DNA of 64,000 nucleotides from Megaustenia siamemsis (GCA_032433765.1 JAVIAB010000160.1:12101936-12165935); one strand, 5' to 3'. Shown: positions 1-12,404, counted from the stretch's first letter. Notes: generated by a model not told the origin, from the letters alone. Translations and numbers: made by a program.

Positions 1-355
1 TCCTGTTCTAGTAACAATTCTAGAGCTTCCCAATCTCCATTCTCCTGTTCTAGTAACAATTCTAGAGCTTCCCTAACTCTATTCTCCTGTTCTACTAACA
101 ATTCTAGAGCTTCCCAATCTCCATTCTCCTGTTCTATTAACAATTCTAGAGCTTCCCTATCTCTATTCTCTTGTTCTACTAACAATTCTAGAGCTTCCCA
201 ATCTCCATTCTCCTGTTCTAGTAACAATTCTAGAGCTTCCCTATCTCTATTCTCCTGTTCTACTAACAATTCTAGAGCTTCCCAATCTCCATTCTCCTGT
301 TCTAGTAACAATTCTAGAGCTTCCCAATCTCCATTCTCCTGTTCTACTAAAAATC
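1..355. repeat. 42-bp minisatellite, about 8 copies
   Basis: The unit begins TCCTGTTCTAGTAACAATTC and recurs every 42 bases, running off the left edge of the window. Copies differ at a few sites (GTAAC/CTAAC/TTAAC; CCAATCTCC/CCTATCTCT), and two subtypes tend to alternate. No coding content is recognised. Confidence 0.95.
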
Positions 356-654
356 CTAGTTTCTCAATTTCCAACCGCCATTTTGTCTATTCTACTAAAC
401 GTAAACACGTCCGCGATAACATTTCTCTGCACCAATCCACAGCTGCTTTACATACTGAGAACTCTTCTCTCCCCCAATCCACAGCTGCTTTACATACTGA
501 GAACTTTATTAATATTACATTATTGTAAAGTCCTTTCCACTGTGAAAGGTTATTTCTTGGCGTCAAATTTATCGACTCCGTTTTAAAATATTAATTCCAC
601 TGTTGCAATCACCACTCAACTGAATCTGATTTTCTATCCGGTTCTTCAAATGTC
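356..654. other. Unassigned spacer with one short direct duplication
   Basis: No gene is recognised. A segment starting CCAATCCACAGCTGCTTTAC is present twice in tandem, at about 433-464 and 474-505. The small open frame here is built on this duplication and has no recognisable family. Confidence 0.6.
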
Positions 655-1182
655 TGTTTTGTTGTCTGTTTCAGAGTTTTAGTTCCACCAGACAGTTTTT
701 TCTTTAAAAGTAATGTGTGTGAATCAGAAAGTTCTTCTCAAGTCTGTTGTCTGTTTCAGAGTTTTAGTTCCACCAGACAGTTTTTTCTTTAAAAGTAATG
801 TGTGTGAATCAGAAAGTTCTTCTCAAGTCTGTTGTCTGTTTCAGAGTTTTAGTTCCACCAGACAGTTTTTTCTTTAAAAGTAATGTGTGTGAATCAGAAA
901 GTTCTTCTCAAGTCTGTTGTCTGTTTCAGAGTTTTAGTTCCACCAGACAGTTTTTTCTTTAAAAGTAATGTGTGTGAATCAGAAAGTTCTTCTCAAGTCT
1001 GTTGTCTGTTTCAGAGTTTTAGTTCCACCAGACAGTTTTTTCTTTAAAAGTAATGTGTGTGAATCAGAAAGTTCTTCTCAAGTCTGTTGTCTGTTTCAGA
1101 GTTTTAGTTCCACCAGACAGTTTTTACTTTAAAAGTAATGTGTGTGAATCAGAAAGTTCTTCTCAAGTCTGTTGTCTGTTTC
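655..1182. repeat. 85-bp tandem repeat, about 6 copies
   Basis: GTTGTCTGTTTCAGAG recurs at 661, 746, 831, 916, 1001, 1086 and 1171, which gives an exact 85-bp period. The copies are almost identical, so the array is young or recently homogenised. It ends within a few bases of a dispersed repeat that starts near 1190. Confidence 0.96.
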
Positions 1183-1189
1183 ATGGAGA

Positions 1190-1450
1190 AATGAAAAGGA
1201 ATATTAACAAATGTATAGTTACAGCTTTATGTAAGTAATGTACGGCACAAAATCGATCGGCGTTGCGGCTCACTAGGTCTTCAGCAGGAACAGTAAACAA
1301 CACATACACAAATATGTAATAAATCAAATTGACACTACCTACTTAACTGACAATTAAATATCAAAACAAAATAATATTCGAAATTTGAATGAAAGAACTC
1401 AACTTTCAGTTTCAGAAATGAAATAACTGTCGTGGCCAGGTCCGGAATTG
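1190..1450 (+). repeat. Dispersed repeat family X, copy 1
   Basis: This stretch matches 9935-10165 in the same orientation (shared core: ACAGCTTTA[T/C][G/A]TAAGT, then CTTCAGCAGGAACA, then AACAACAC) and matches 61366-61790 in reverse. It is non-coding, about 250 bp and AT-rich. It could be a MITE or a SINE; no clean terminal repeat or RNA polymerase III box was found. Confidence 0.7.
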
Positions 1451-2345
1451 AAGTATACTAGCTCTGAGGTGCCCAGCGCGGGGAAAAGGGGGGGGGGGCG
1501 CACCTGTTTCAGGGTTTTCGTTCGGTTTTTTATTTTTTCTACAAATGTTTTGGACGTAGTGTATTAAATAATAGGACATACTTTTGTGCATACATATCCA
1601 TGTATGTTACCGTATGGGGTTAGCTAGTGGATCCCCGCACTCTTGACAACAATACCCACCAACACTGACATTGCTATCTGTTGTTTCTTCACTTCACGTA
1701 AATCATACATGGCATATTATCTATCAATCATGCGACCAGCAACTGCGAACATTCTGGCCATCGTTTCTTACTGCCATTTTTAAGATCAGCGTTTCTGTGT
1801 TTAGCTTTCGTGATTGGATTTCTGTGTTTATTATTTTTAAATGGTTTGTGTTTTGTACATGATTAAGACTTTTGCCGACACGTCGTAATTTGTCTTGTCT
1901 CCTTATCAGTTTAGCTAGTTTATACCATTTTATGTTTATTTTACAATGTCTTTCGTGGAAGTTGTCAGTGTTCTTATATCTAACAGCGCAACAATAATTA
2001 TCACTGATTTCTAGGGCGGTTAATGTTTGCGTTGAAGACCATTCCGGCTGCGAGCATGAGAGTTTTACTTTCTTTAACATTAATACTCGAGACTTGCCTG
2101 TAGTTATAGATTGACTCCAGCTTTGAGTTTGCAAACCACTCCCCATCGCCCATTACTAGTGGTGTTTGTTGCCATGCCATTTGTATACACATAAGTCTGG
2201 AGTTCTCGTGACTAATTAACGTCTATGTAATTTTCAGTGATCATTTATGTCTCCGGGTCTCTCTGTTTTTTGTTTACTTTGACACTTTCTTTATCTTATC
2301 CGAGTACCTGTACTGTACGCTCCTAGAGAGATGAGTTAATTATTG
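1451..2345. other. Unassigned spacer
   Basis: No recognisable gene. A 140-codon open frame on the minus strand (1724-2146) has no recognised domain, and its composition looks random. A short G run lies at about 1488-1498. Confidence 0.5.
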
Positions 2346-2349
2346 GTTG

Positions 2350-3805
2350 AATCGCCCACACACTCACTAAATCCATACAATTAAATCTTCTTTCCACACA
2401 CTCACTGTTACCTTCCCACGCGCTCACTCACTTTTACTCTCCCACGCACTCACTCACTCACTGTTACTCTCCCACGCACTCACTCACTCACTCACTCACT
2501 CACTCACTCACTCACTCACTCACTCACTCACTCACTCACTCACTCACTCACTCACTCACTCACTCACTCACTCACTCACTCACTCTCACTCACTCACTCA
2601 CTCACTGTTACTCTCCCACGCACTCACTCACTCACTGTTACTCTCCCACGCACTCACTCACTCAATGTTACTCTCCCACGCACTCACTCACTCACTGTTA
2701 CTCTCCCACGCACTCACTCACTTTTACTCTCCCACGCACTCACTCACCCACTCACTCACTCACTCACTGTTACTCTCCCACGCACTCACTCACTCACTCA
2801 CTGTTACTCTCCCACGCACTCACTCACTTTTACTCTCCAACGCACTCACTCACTGTTACTCTCCCACGCACTCACCCACTGTTACTCTCCCACGCACTCA
2901 CCCACTGTTACTCTCCTATGCACTCACCCACTGTTACTCTCCCACGCACTCACTCACTGTTACTCTCCCAGGCACTCACCCATCCACTCACTCACTGTTA
3001 CTCTCCTACGCACTCACTCACTGTTACTCTCTCACGCACTCACCCACTGTTACTCTCCCACGCACTCACTCACTGTTACTCTCCCACGCACTCACCCATT
3101 CACTCACTCACTGTTACTCTCCCACGCACTCACTCACTCACTGTTACTCTCCCACGCACTCACTCACTTTTACTCTCCCACGCACTCACTCACTCACTCA
3201 CTTTTACTCTCCCACGCACTCACCCACTCACTCACTCTCTGGTACTCTCCCACGCACTCACTCACTTTTACTCTCCCACGCACTCACCCACTCACTCACT
3301 CACTGGTACTCTCCCACGCACTCACCCACTCACTCACTCACTGTTACTCTCCCACGCACTCACTCACTCACTTTTACTCTCCCACGCACTCACCCACCCA
3401 CTCACTCACTGGTACTCTCCCACGCACTCACTCACTCACTTTTACTCTCCCACGCACTCACTCACTCACTTTTACTCTCCCACGCACTCACCCACTCACT
3501 TTTACTCTCCCACGCACTCACTCACTCACGTTTACTCTCCCACGCACTCACCCACTCACTTTTACTCTCCCACGCACTCACTCACTTTTACTCTCCCACG
3601 CACTCACTAACTCACTTTTACTCTCCCACGCACTCATTCACTTTTACTCTCCCACGCACTCATCCACTCACTCACTCACTGTTACTCTCCCACGCACTCA
3701 CTCACTCACTTTTCTCTCCCACGCACTCACTCACTCACTTTTACTCTTCCACGCACTCACCCACTCACTCACTCATTGGTACTCTCCCACGCACTCACTC
3801 ACTCA
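2350..3805. repeat. (CTCA)n microsatellite and derived minisatellite
   Basis: A pure (CTCA)n tract at about 2455-2600 sits within an array whose unit reads CTCACTCACTGTTACTCTCC followed by CACGCA, with variable numbers of CTCA. The + strand is nearly free of G, so long frames stay open and encode only Thr/His/Ser/Leu-rich low-complexity peptide (462 codons at 2665-4053). I regard these frames as non-coding. Confidence 0.95.
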
Positions 3806-4670
3806 AAGCCTCCCCCAAGTACCCATCATTCCACACACTTTCTCACCAAAATCCCTCACCACCCTACCCCTATGCACTCACCTGTTCACACAAATCCCAA
3901 ACCACCAACCCTCACATAATTTCACCTCCTCACCCACATATCTCACCACCCACCTTCAATACCTTCACCTCCTCACACAAATTCCTCACATCCTCAACCA
4001 AATCTCTCACCACCCACCCTCCCACACCTACACCTCCTCGCCCAAATCTCTGAACACCCACCCTCATATACTTTCACCTCCTCACCCAAAACTCCCACCA
4101 CCCACCCTCCCATACTTTCACCTCCTCAACCAAAACTCTCACCACCCACCCTTCTATACCTTCACCTCCTCAACCAAAACTCTCACCACCCACCCTCCCA
4201 TACTTTCACCTCCTCAACCAAAACTCTCACCACCCACCCTCCCATACTTTCACATTATCAACCAAGACTCTCATTACCCACCCTCCCATACTTTTACCTC
4301 CTCAACCAAAACTCTCACCACCCACCCTTCTATACCTTCACCTCCTCAACCAAAACTCTCACCACCCACCCTCCCATACTTTCACCTCCTCACCCAAGAC
4401 TCTCACCACCCACCCTCCCATACTTTCACCTCATCAATCAGAACTCTCACCACCCACCCTCCCATACTTTCACCTCCTCACCCAAGACTCTCACCACCCA
4501 CCCTCCCATACTTTCACCTCCTCACCCAAGACTCTCACCACCCACCCTCCCATACTTTCACCTCATCAATCAGAACTCTCACCACTCACCCTCCCATACT
4601 TTCACCTCCTCAACCAAAACTCTCACCACCTACCCTTCTATACCTTTACCTCCTCACCCTACGTCCTCAC
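3806..4670. repeat. About 43-bp C-rich minisatellite
   Basis: The unit contains CACCCTCCCATACTTTCACC then TCCTCAACCAAAACTCTCAC. Copies are diverged at 3806-4030 and regular from about 4030 to 4660. The strand is pyrimidine/A-rich with almost no G, as in the preceding array. It probably arose from a different seed. Confidence 0.9.
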
Positions 4671-4679
4671 ACTCACACA

Positions 4680-4854
4680 TAACCTCCACGTTTAGTTAAC
4701 AATAAACTGGGCTCAGTTTCCTCTGACATGTCATGTTTTTTTCATAAGATCTATTTTTGAAATGCAAGTTAATTCCAACTTATTTCTGGACTCTTTGAAC
4801 ACATTGACGCCACTTTTGCTACTCATAAAATGCATATTTTTTGTTACAATTTAG
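4680..4854. other. Short unassigned spacer
   Basis: AT-rich sequence between the 43-bp array and dispersed repeat family Y; nothing recognised. Confidence 0.4.
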
Positions 4855-5340
4855 GTTTAGCTCCTGTTTTGCATAAATGCCCATTTTCGGTTATAGTTAT
4901 AGTAAGTCGATGGCACCGGCATCACTGTAAACGAAATAAAAGGCATAATTGCTCAACCGCCCGTGCCAGTGGAATCATCCGAATTAGAACTCATCACATT
5001 GAAGGATCCAAACAAAGAAAGGCAGCTGCAGTCCCATCATAGCAGCCACAGCACACGCCAAAAAGACATGCGGCGAAACCGCCCCGAAAGTGAACGTAGC
5101 TGAACTATCCTTCCTCATACGATATCATCATTCATCGTAAACAATCGGAATATTGAAAAATGATCCGGATGAAAAACACAGCTCACGGTGTGCACAGAAC
5201 ACGAAACTCAGTAGCTCTAGCACTAATCTTGACTTGAAATATGAGGAAACTGCAACAAGGAACACTTTTCGTACAGAGCTTCGGCGGTTTCTGCCACCTA
5301 TCCACCATTTTAGCCGGAAGCTTTGGTTATATTTGGTAAT
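4855..5340 (-). repeat. Dispersed repeat family Y, copy A
   Basis: This segment is the reverse complement of 47085-47525. Shared landmarks, read here, include GCACGGGCGG-like and CCAGTGGAATCATCCGAATT, then GAAGGATCCA(A/C)ACAAAG, the cluster of Cs around 5035-5080, and GAGCTTCGG. The two copies are inverted and about 42 kb apart. No protein family is recognised in the short open frames. Confidence 0.75.
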
Positions 5341-5564
5341 ATTTGTCATTATTTTAGGTCCAATAAAGCTTTCATTTAGGTGACCCTTTTTTAAGCGGAA
5401 AACATTTTGCTTTGTAATTTTATTGCTAAATCTCTTAAACTTGCCGAAATAATAACTCAGACTATGTCAAATATAACTGAACTCAAAATAAATATTTAGA
5501 TGCAAAATAAAATGCCACATTTAGTTGATGATTTTCCTTATGTCAGAATAAAAGTTTGACGTTC

Positions 5565-5745
5565 AAATATAAAAGATACCTGGGTCAAAGGGAGACTTTT
5601 TCGGAGAAAGTAAAGCGACACGGGCGTAATACTGACCACATTATGCCAAAAATCATATGCCGAAGGTCTGTAACATTTATGGTCACTAACACTATATTCC
5701 CTTATACGCCACTTGGCGTGACGGGGGTACTTGACGTGACTTGAC
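5565..5745 (+). repeat. tRNA-derived SINE, 3' part
   Basis: The segment carries the family body AAAGCGACACGGGCGTAATA, then CCGAAGGTCTGTAACATTTA, and ends near CGCCACTTGGCGTGACGGGG. The tRNA-like head is missing. Full or longer copies are at 33585, 35685 (reverse), 39233 and 44262. Confidence 0.8.
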
Positions 5746-5929
5746 CTGGGTCAAAACACGCACATAGCAGCAACGCACCGGAGTGGCAGTACTATCAAGA
5801 AAGTATTTTCTATAGTGAAACTTCAAACAGGAATACTATCGGCAGCGGCTTCATTGTTTGAAGTGGAGACAACTCACTCTGACACTTCTTTTGTGTGAAA
5901 GTAATTACGTCTTCTTTTCTTACATCTTG

Positions 5930-6356
5930 ATCGGTGCTATATAGAGTCAACTCTGACCTGTGGAGGGAAACCATGGACAGTAGACAAACACAAGAAAATA
6001 CGATTATAGGCCCCAGATATGGGACTTCTCATAAGAATGTTGAGAGTTCCCTGGTCAGCTAAAATGATCAACGAGGAAATTCTGAAAGAAGCCAACACAA
6101 AAAATAGCTCATCAGAAACAACAGAAAAAAACAATCAACATTTTTAGGGCACATCATGAGAAGAGGAAAGCTGGAATACAACTGGTAAACTACAGGGATT
6201 GAGAGATCGCGGACGTCAAAGAGAGAATTTTCTGTATAACTTGGTGTCTTGGCACGGAAAACCGTTAACAACAGAATCGATACGATGCACTGTGGATCGA
6301 AATTTGTGGAAGGTCATGATTGTCTAAGCCAAACGGTGCGGTACATAATGATGATG
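5930..6356 (+). pseudogene. LINE A 3' fragment (non-LTR retrotransposon remnant)
   Basis: In broken frames this resembles the C-terminal end of the reverse transcriptase protein at 23834-25360: the ESWTV motif, an FLGHIMRRGKLEY-like motif, and a terminal TVDRNLWK segment. It ends in the (ATG)n/(GAT)n tail typical of the LINEs in this window. The element is 5'-truncated and full of frameshifts. It encodes nothing functional. Confidence 0.8.
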
Positions 6357-6639
6357 ATCTGTTTATGAAAAAAAAATGAAGCCAACCTGCGGAAGCCAAC
6401 TGAAAGTCATTTTAATTGTTCCCATGGCAACATGTGACTGCGAAGTAAGGATATCCCACACTAGACTTCCAGCTCTTTGATAAAATACTTGTATTCAAGG
6501 CTCTGATTTTCTTTGTCTATTCTGATTCTTTCCTTTTCACTGTTTGCGTTGACCTCTCTCTCTATGTTCCCTTTATATATTCCTTTATATTCTCATCACT
6601 GTCCACCTGCTTTATATTCATTCTCTAAATTTTATTTGT
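6357..6639. other. Unassigned spacer
   Basis: No gene is recognised between the LINE tail and the 36-bp array; pyrimidine content rises toward the array. Confidence 0.4.
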
Positions 6640-7250
6640 TTGTCCTTATCTATCTACATTCTCTCACTAACAGTTTTGTCCTTATCTATCTACATTGTCT
6701 CACTAACAGTTTTGTCCTTATCTATCTACATTGTCTCACTAACAATTTTGTCCTTATCTACCTACATTCTCTCACTAACAATTTTGTCCTTATCTATCTA
6801 CATTCTCTCACTAACAATTTTGTCCTTATCTATCTACATTCTCTCACTAACAATTTTGTCCTTATCTATCTACATTCTCTCACTAACAATTTTGTCCTTA
6901 TCTATCTACATTCTCTCACTAACAATTTTGTCCTTATCTATCTACATTGTCTCACTAACAGGTTTGTCCTTATCTATCTACATTGTCTCACTACCAGTTT
7001 TGTCCTTATCTATCTACATTGTCTCACTACCAGTTTTGTCCTTATCTATCTACATTCTCTCACTACCAGTTTTGTCATTATCTATCTACATTCTCTCACT
7101 ACCAGTTTTGTCCTTATCTATCTACATTCTCTCACTACCAGTTTTGTCATTATCTATCTACATTCTCTCACTACCAGTTTTGTCCTTATCTATCTATATT
7201 GTCTCACTACCAGTTTTGTCATTATCTATCTACATTCTCTCACTAACAGT
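6640..7250. repeat. 36-bp minisatellite, about 17 copies
   Basis: The unit is TTTTGTCCTTATCTATCTAC followed by ATTCTCTCACTAACAA, 36 bp. Because 36 is a multiple of three and the strand has few stops, three frames stay open for 87-275 codons. Copies before about 6960 mostly carry AACAA/AACAG and later ones ACCAG, so the array grew in blocks. Confidence 0.96.
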
Positions 7251-8110
7251 TTTCTATCATTCTCTCCAAGACACGAACTTTCCTCCTACAGAAAACGACC
7301 TTCCAGGAAATCTGATAAGAACATTTCCCATGTCACATAAACATTGATACCATGTCCCTTCCCTCTGGGAATACTTCTACCAAACTCAATTATCCAAAAC
7401 TAAAAGGATAAAATAAAAATGTTTCCACCAAATCTTTAAAAATATAACGACCACAGACTGAACAAACTGATTTTGAGAACGCACCTGACGTCACACGTAA
7501 CCAAAGATAGAAAAACAACCGGAAGCCAGTGTCGGGGGAAAAAAGATCATTTATCTGTCCCAGTAATGGTACTTTATCTCACTTTCACCCTCACTCACCT
7601 CTCTTAACATCAGTGGTGCGGAAGACATCGACAACAACTCTGGGTAATCTTATATTGACTTTTACAAGATTTACCAATCTTTATATTAACCCAAGTTATC
7701 TTCCTTAACTTCCATCTTTATGTCTCGTTTCATTTTGCTCTTAATTTTCATCCTTTATCAAATTCAAAAATGGTCTGGTATTTTAGCCCTGGAAATTGAA
7801 ATTCAATTTTATGGATTTTGAGGCGTAGTATCGTTATGAAATGTATTTTGTGGTCTCCCCTTGGGCATGCGTGGAGAAGCGATTGGGCAATCCAGTCTCC
7901 AAATTCTATCGCTCTTTAAATACAATTTTAAGACCGACAAATAAGATGGAGAAGAACAATTATATAACGCATTAGTTCGTAACTCGGTCAGTCAGTTCGT
8001 CAGTCGCTCATTGGTTGGTAATTGGATGTCAGTTAGTTAGTCGATCGTTCGATTAGTCATTCAGGTTGTTAGTTTGTGAGTCAGTCGATTGGGCAGCTAG
8101 CCAGAAAGTT
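7251..8110. other. Unassigned spacer with degenerate AGTC-rich stretch
   Basis: No gene is recognised. From about 7975 to 8110 the sequence is a degenerate mix of CAGT/TTAGT/GTCAG words, probably an old decayed short tandem repeat. Confidence 0.4.
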
Positions 8111-8154
8111 AATTATTTAGTCAGTGATTAGGTTATATATTACGTAAACAAAAT

Positions 8155-8320
8155 AATATGAGGCAGCTAAACTTAGAGAAAGACACGGCAAACTAGAGCG
8201 CTTCAGCGAAGCCTTCTTCAGGTTATAACAAACTATACAAATTAAACACATAAACTCAAGCTAGCACATAACACAGAACTAGAAAATGGCGGAAAAAGAC
8301 GGTGGCCAGGATTTACGTAG
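8155..8320 (+). repeat. Dispersed repeat fragment
   Basis: The segment AGGCAGCTAAACTTAGAGAA with AAGACACGGCAAACTAGAGC resembles 38944-38985 (GCAGCTTAACTAATAGAAAG, then ACAAGACAAACTATAG). The GCCTTCTTCAGGTTATAACA part also resembles the CTTCAGCAGG core of family X. Boundaries are unclear. Confidence 0.45.
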
Positions 8321-8349
8321 AGTAAATCTCCGACTTCGGAGGTACTCAT

Positions 8350-8535
8350 ATTTTTTTCCGTCGAAGATTAATTGACGTTTCAAGCCGGGCCTCGTTGCTG
8401 AGACCAGGGATGGTTGCCGCAGAGAGAAACCATAAATAAAAATCCCAACCGGTGCAACCGGGATTTGAACCCACAACCTCTCTGTCTCGAGGCCGGCGTC
8501 TTGCCTCGAGACCAACCAGTCCAAGATGGCGGAGA
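8350..8535 (-). repeat. tRNA-derived SINE, reverse orientation
   Basis: On the minus strand an A-box-like GGACTGGTTGGTCTCGAGGC is followed by a B box, GGTTCAAATCC (in GGGTTCAAATCCCGGTTGC). The tRNA-like head is followed by an A/T-rich body. It is a retroposon head, not a plausible tRNA gene: spacing and the acceptor stem do not fit. Confidence 0.75.
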
Positions 8536-8870
8536 TGAGCTGTAATGCTCAATAGCAGACATGTTGAATCTGTCATTAAATTAATTGGTTAATCGTACCA
8601 TGCACGCGATGTGGTTTTAAGGAGCTAAGGTTCACAAAAGTTGAAATCGGCCAGCGGTTCACAGCTTCAGCGTCAGTGACCTATAAGTGATCAAGACCCT
8701 GCTACAACTCCCTGCGGTGGGCTAGAAAGGAAGCTATATAGTCTAGACTCCAGACAAGCGTTTCTCAAATTGTGGTCCGCGGTCCCCCAGGAATGGGGGG
8801 GGGGGGAGGAGGGGTGTGCCATCACATGGTGTCCGCGAAGCTTTGAACAATAGTATTGCTATTTTGTAAG
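8536..8870. other. Unassigned spacer
   Basis: No gene is seen. A G run at about 8796-8810 lies next to GTCCGCG-type words that recur near 9240. Confidence 0.35.
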
Positions 8871-9200
8871 AGGGCCTCGGTAGCCTGATTGGAAAAACCA
8901 CCCGACTGGGCTACAGACGGTCGGACAACCCGTGTTCGATTCCCGCCGGAAGCTGTGTTAATTATACTTGTGGTTGGAAAAAAATACTCCCGTGGTCGAC
9001 CCAGCCACTGGCAGAAATTGGTACCAGGGTAGTACTCTGAGAAGGTAAGTAATGCCGTCTCTCATTTTGAGTTTCATACTTAAAGCGAAAGTATTCAGAA
9101 GTCTCCGAACACGTCTGGATAGGCGGCCGAGCACATATGGGTGAATACTCGCGTGCTAAGACGCCGGTTCAAGTCTCGTACTTTACCTTTACTTATATTA
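8871..9200 (+). repeat. tRNA-derived SINE (family S2) with a single 42-bp body unit
   Basis: The head CCTCGGTAGCCTGATTGGAA (A-box-like) and B-box GTGTTCGATTCCC are followed by a body containing CCCAGCCACTGGCAGAAATT, and one copy of GGATAGGCGGCCGAGCACAT with ATGGGTGAATACTCGCGTGC. The same element at 37915-38790 has that last unit amplified about 14-fold. It ends at TTCAAGTCTCGTACTTTACC. Confidence 0.85.
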
Positions 9201-9404
9201 TTTTGTGTGTAAATGGAAAAAAGAGAATAAATAAATGGGTCCGCGAGAACAAAATTTATTTAATGAGGGGTCCACGTTAAAGGAAGGTATGAGAATCACT
9301 GGCCTAGACATTCTGATGAAAAGGGAAGGCAACTAAGGATAACACATGCCATGCTGAAGTCTGATGTGATGGGCCAAAAGGCGATATAGAAAATAAGTAA
9401 GTAA

Positions 9405-9550
9405 GGGCCCTTAAGATGGAAATAGAATATAGTGTTAGTATCCATATTTTGGAATGATAACAAACTATTTTATGGGTGATGTGGTCAGTACCACGCCAGA
9501 GCGCCGAGAAAAACAATCTCTAGTACTTATTGACAGAGGCTGAGTGAAAC
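9405..9550 (-). repeat. SINE body fragment, reverse
   Basis: TTAGTATCCATATTTTGGAA, TGGGTGATGTGGTCAGTACC and ACGCCAGAGCGCCGAGAAAA resemble, in reverse, the post-tRNA body of the SINE families at 33585 and 46250. The tRNA-like head is not visible. Confidence 0.45.
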
Positions 9551-9934
9551 ATTGAAGCTGTTTCGGTCCGAAAATAAGCCTCTACATCCGGAAGTTTATG
9601 TTGAATATGACGTCAATAATTATTTATGATGCCACAATTTTGTAGTTTATTTAATGACCACAATGGGTTTCCTCATTTGTTACATTTCATCGTTTGCAGC
9701 TTTCTTTTCTCTTGTGCCGTCAATGAGGACTACTTTGGGACATCAATAAGAAAGTAGTAGAAATATATTATTTATCGTTTGTTATTTTGTTGCCATTTTG
9801 ATGCTTAGCTCTAGCTCTTTGAGTAATCGATATTCCAGCGTGTTACTTTCTTGCAGCTTGCTTCAGTTTCTCTATCGAGGTTTCGTTTCTTGGCGTAAAT
9901 GTTCCATGTACTTGAATCCAGGAAGAAGAAATAA
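9551..9934. other. Unassigned AT-rich spacer
   Basis: Nothing recognised. Confidence 0.35.
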
Positions 9935-10165
9935 AAAAATGAAAAATAATTGTATGGGTACAGCTTTACATAAGTGATGGACAACAAAAAGTTGAACGAC
10001 GTTACGGTTCAGATGCCTTCAGCAGGAACAATAAACAACACAAACACAGATATATAAGTAAATAAAATTAACATTAAATAGCTAACTAATAATAAGATAA
10101 CCAAAACAAAATACTATTCTGAAATCGAAATGAAAGGATTCACCTGTTGTGACTAAATCCCGGAT
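9935..10165 (+). repeat. Dispersed repeat family X, copy 2
   Basis: It aligns with 1190-1450 over most of its length: GTACAGCTTTACATAAGTGA, then CTTCAGCAGGAACAATAAAC, then AACACAAACACAGATATATA. Moderate divergence indicates an old insertion. Confidence 0.7.
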
Positions 10166-10304
10166 TCTATAACCATTTCTGTACATTGACCATCTTGAAT
10201 CCTGAAACCTGCTTTCATTTTACAATGTGCTATATATCTGCAGACAATAATTCTGGCCGACATATTTAAAATGACTTTTTGTGGCCACGGACCGACAATT
10301 TCTT

Positions 10305-10385
10305 CAAGGGTCGTGGTGTTCAGGGGTCGTGGTGTTCATGGGTCGTGGTGTTCATGGGTCGTGGTGTTCATGGGTCGTGGTGCTA
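10305..10385. repeat. 16-bp tandem repeat, about 4-5 copies
   Basis: The unit TCGTGGTGTTCATGGG recurs in tandem, with the first copies slightly diverged. Confidence 0.85.
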
Positions 10386-10530
10386 GTGAGATCACGTTTG
10401 TCTACAGAGACAATGGTTTCAGTGTAACCTCAAAGATCTTGTCAAAAATAAATCGTACAAATCTACAATCGCATTACATGTACTTATTGGTTCTCCTTTA
10501 TTTCAGACCAGTGCTTATCATAATATATTA

Positions 10531-10770
<240 letters not shown>

Positions 10771-10869
10771 CAGAAATTAACAAATAAGACCACAATTGGA
10801 ATTCTGGCATCTGAGCAATACAGATTCCCCGTGCAACTTGCATGTGCACTTATAAATGTGAGCGTGACT

Positions 10870-11220
10870 GACATTCCAGAATAGAACTATTTAGCTATAG
10901 CAAACACCGTGTTTGCTCTCTGTGACACATCGATTTAATCTCTCGATATAGAAAGCCTTTAATTATTATGATTATTTTATATCAGGACTTTCTTTGTCTG
11001 TAACAAATATTATCGGAACTAAAACAATCAATTTCTTAAAACGAGAAAATCCTAACGCTCAAGGCCTCTGAAGTTCTTGTGAACTTACATTTTTCAAGAA
11101 ATGGATGATGAATACGATTTAAATTCGTTGATAGATTGTCTACACTCGTCTCCAAAGTAATTCCTTTGAGGTTGAAATTTTAAACTACTGCAAGAGATTT
11201 ACTGTTTATTCCCTGTCTTC
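10870..11220. other. Unassigned spacer
   Basis: Nothing recognised. Confidence 0.35.
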
Positions 11221-11224
11221 AAAT

Positions 11225-12190
11225 TGCCCAATCGGGCACCATTCATTGATTGAGTACCGTCTCCACATCGAAGGTTGGCTACCATGGAGCACCATTCATT
11301 CAATGAGTGCCGTCTCCACATGGAAGGTTGGCTACAATGAAGCACCATTCATTCAATGAGTGCCGTCTCCACATGGAAGGTTGGCTACCACGGAGCGCAA
11401 TTAGTTCACTGAGTGCCGTCTCCACATCGAAGGTTGGCTACCACGGAGCGCAATTAGTTCACTGAGTGCCGTCTCCACATGGAAGGTTGGCTACCATGGA
11501 GCGCAATTAATTCACTGAGTGCCGTCTCCACATCGAAGGTTGGCTACCATGGAGCGCATTTAGTTAACTGAGTGCCGTCTCCACATCGAAGGTTGGCTAC
11601 CATGAAGCACCATTCATTCATTGAGTACCGTCTCCACATCGAAGGTTGGCTACCATGAAGCACCATTCATTCATTGAGTACCGTCTCCACATCGAAGGTT
11701 GGCTACCATGAAGCACCATTCATTCATTGAGTACCGTCTCCACATCGAAGGTTGGCTATCATGGAGCGTCATTCAATCATTGGTTGCCGTCTCCACATCG
11801 AAGGTTGGCTACCATGGAGCGCCATTCAATCATTGGTTGCCGTCTCCACATCGAAGGTTGGCTACCACGGAGCGCATTTAGTTAACTGAGTGCCGTCTCC
11901 ACATCGAAGGTTGGCTACCACGGAGCGCAGTTAGTTCACTGAGTGCCGTCTCCACATCGAAGGTTGGCTACCACGGAGCGCATTTAGTTAACTGAGTGCC
12001 GTCTCCACATCGAAGGTTGGCTACCACGGAGCGCAGTTAGTTCACTGAGTGCCGTCTCCACATCGAAGGTTGGCTAACACGGAGCGCAGTTAGTTCACTG
12101 AGTGCCGTCTCCACATCGAAGGTTGGCTATCATGGAGCGCAGTTAGTTCACTGAGTGCCGTCTCCACTTCGAAGGTTGGCTACAATAGTT
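11225..12190. repeat. 53-bp minisatellite, about 18 copies, derived from a LINE 3' end
   Basis: The unit is GCCGTCTCCACATCGAAGGT TGGCTACCACGGAGCGCAAT TAGTTCACTGAGT. Subtypes (CATTCATTCATTGAGTACC, TTAGTTAACTGAGTGCC, CATTCAATCATTGGTTGCC) occur in blocks. One unit is found outside the array at about 41197-41255, joined to LINE C, which identifies the source of the array. Confidence 0.95.
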
Positions 12191-12400
12191 ACCTTCTAAA
12201 ATGATTTGTAGTGGGCTATTGTGTCTCTCCACACGTCTAACAAATTTCAGTTAATCTTTTTTCAGATTAAAATTAAATTATAGAGGGAAGATCTCGGGAT
12301 TTAACGAGGGAATATCGAGGTATTTATTGAGGGAAGATCAAGGGATTTATCGGAAAGAACTTGTGTTGATAATTACAATCTTGTAATGCTAGACAAATGT
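12191..12400. other. Unassigned spacer
   Basis: Nothing recognised; short purine-rich words such as GAGGGAAGATC repeat two or three times. Confidence 0.35.
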
Positions 12401-12404
12401 AAAT

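Noticed and set aside
1724..2146. 140-codon minus-strand frame as a host exon
   Set aside because: No domain, no splice-site context that stands out, and composition like the non-coding neighbours.
2665..4053. 462-codon Thr/His/Ser/Leu-rich frame
   Set aside because: Encoded by the CTCA-based minisatellite with almost no G on the strand; no unique domain.
6513..7347. Frames with repeated IYLHSLTN / SIYILSLT peptides resembling membrane repeats
   Set aside because: Hydrophobic appearance follows from a T-rich 36-bp minisatellite; three frames are equally open.
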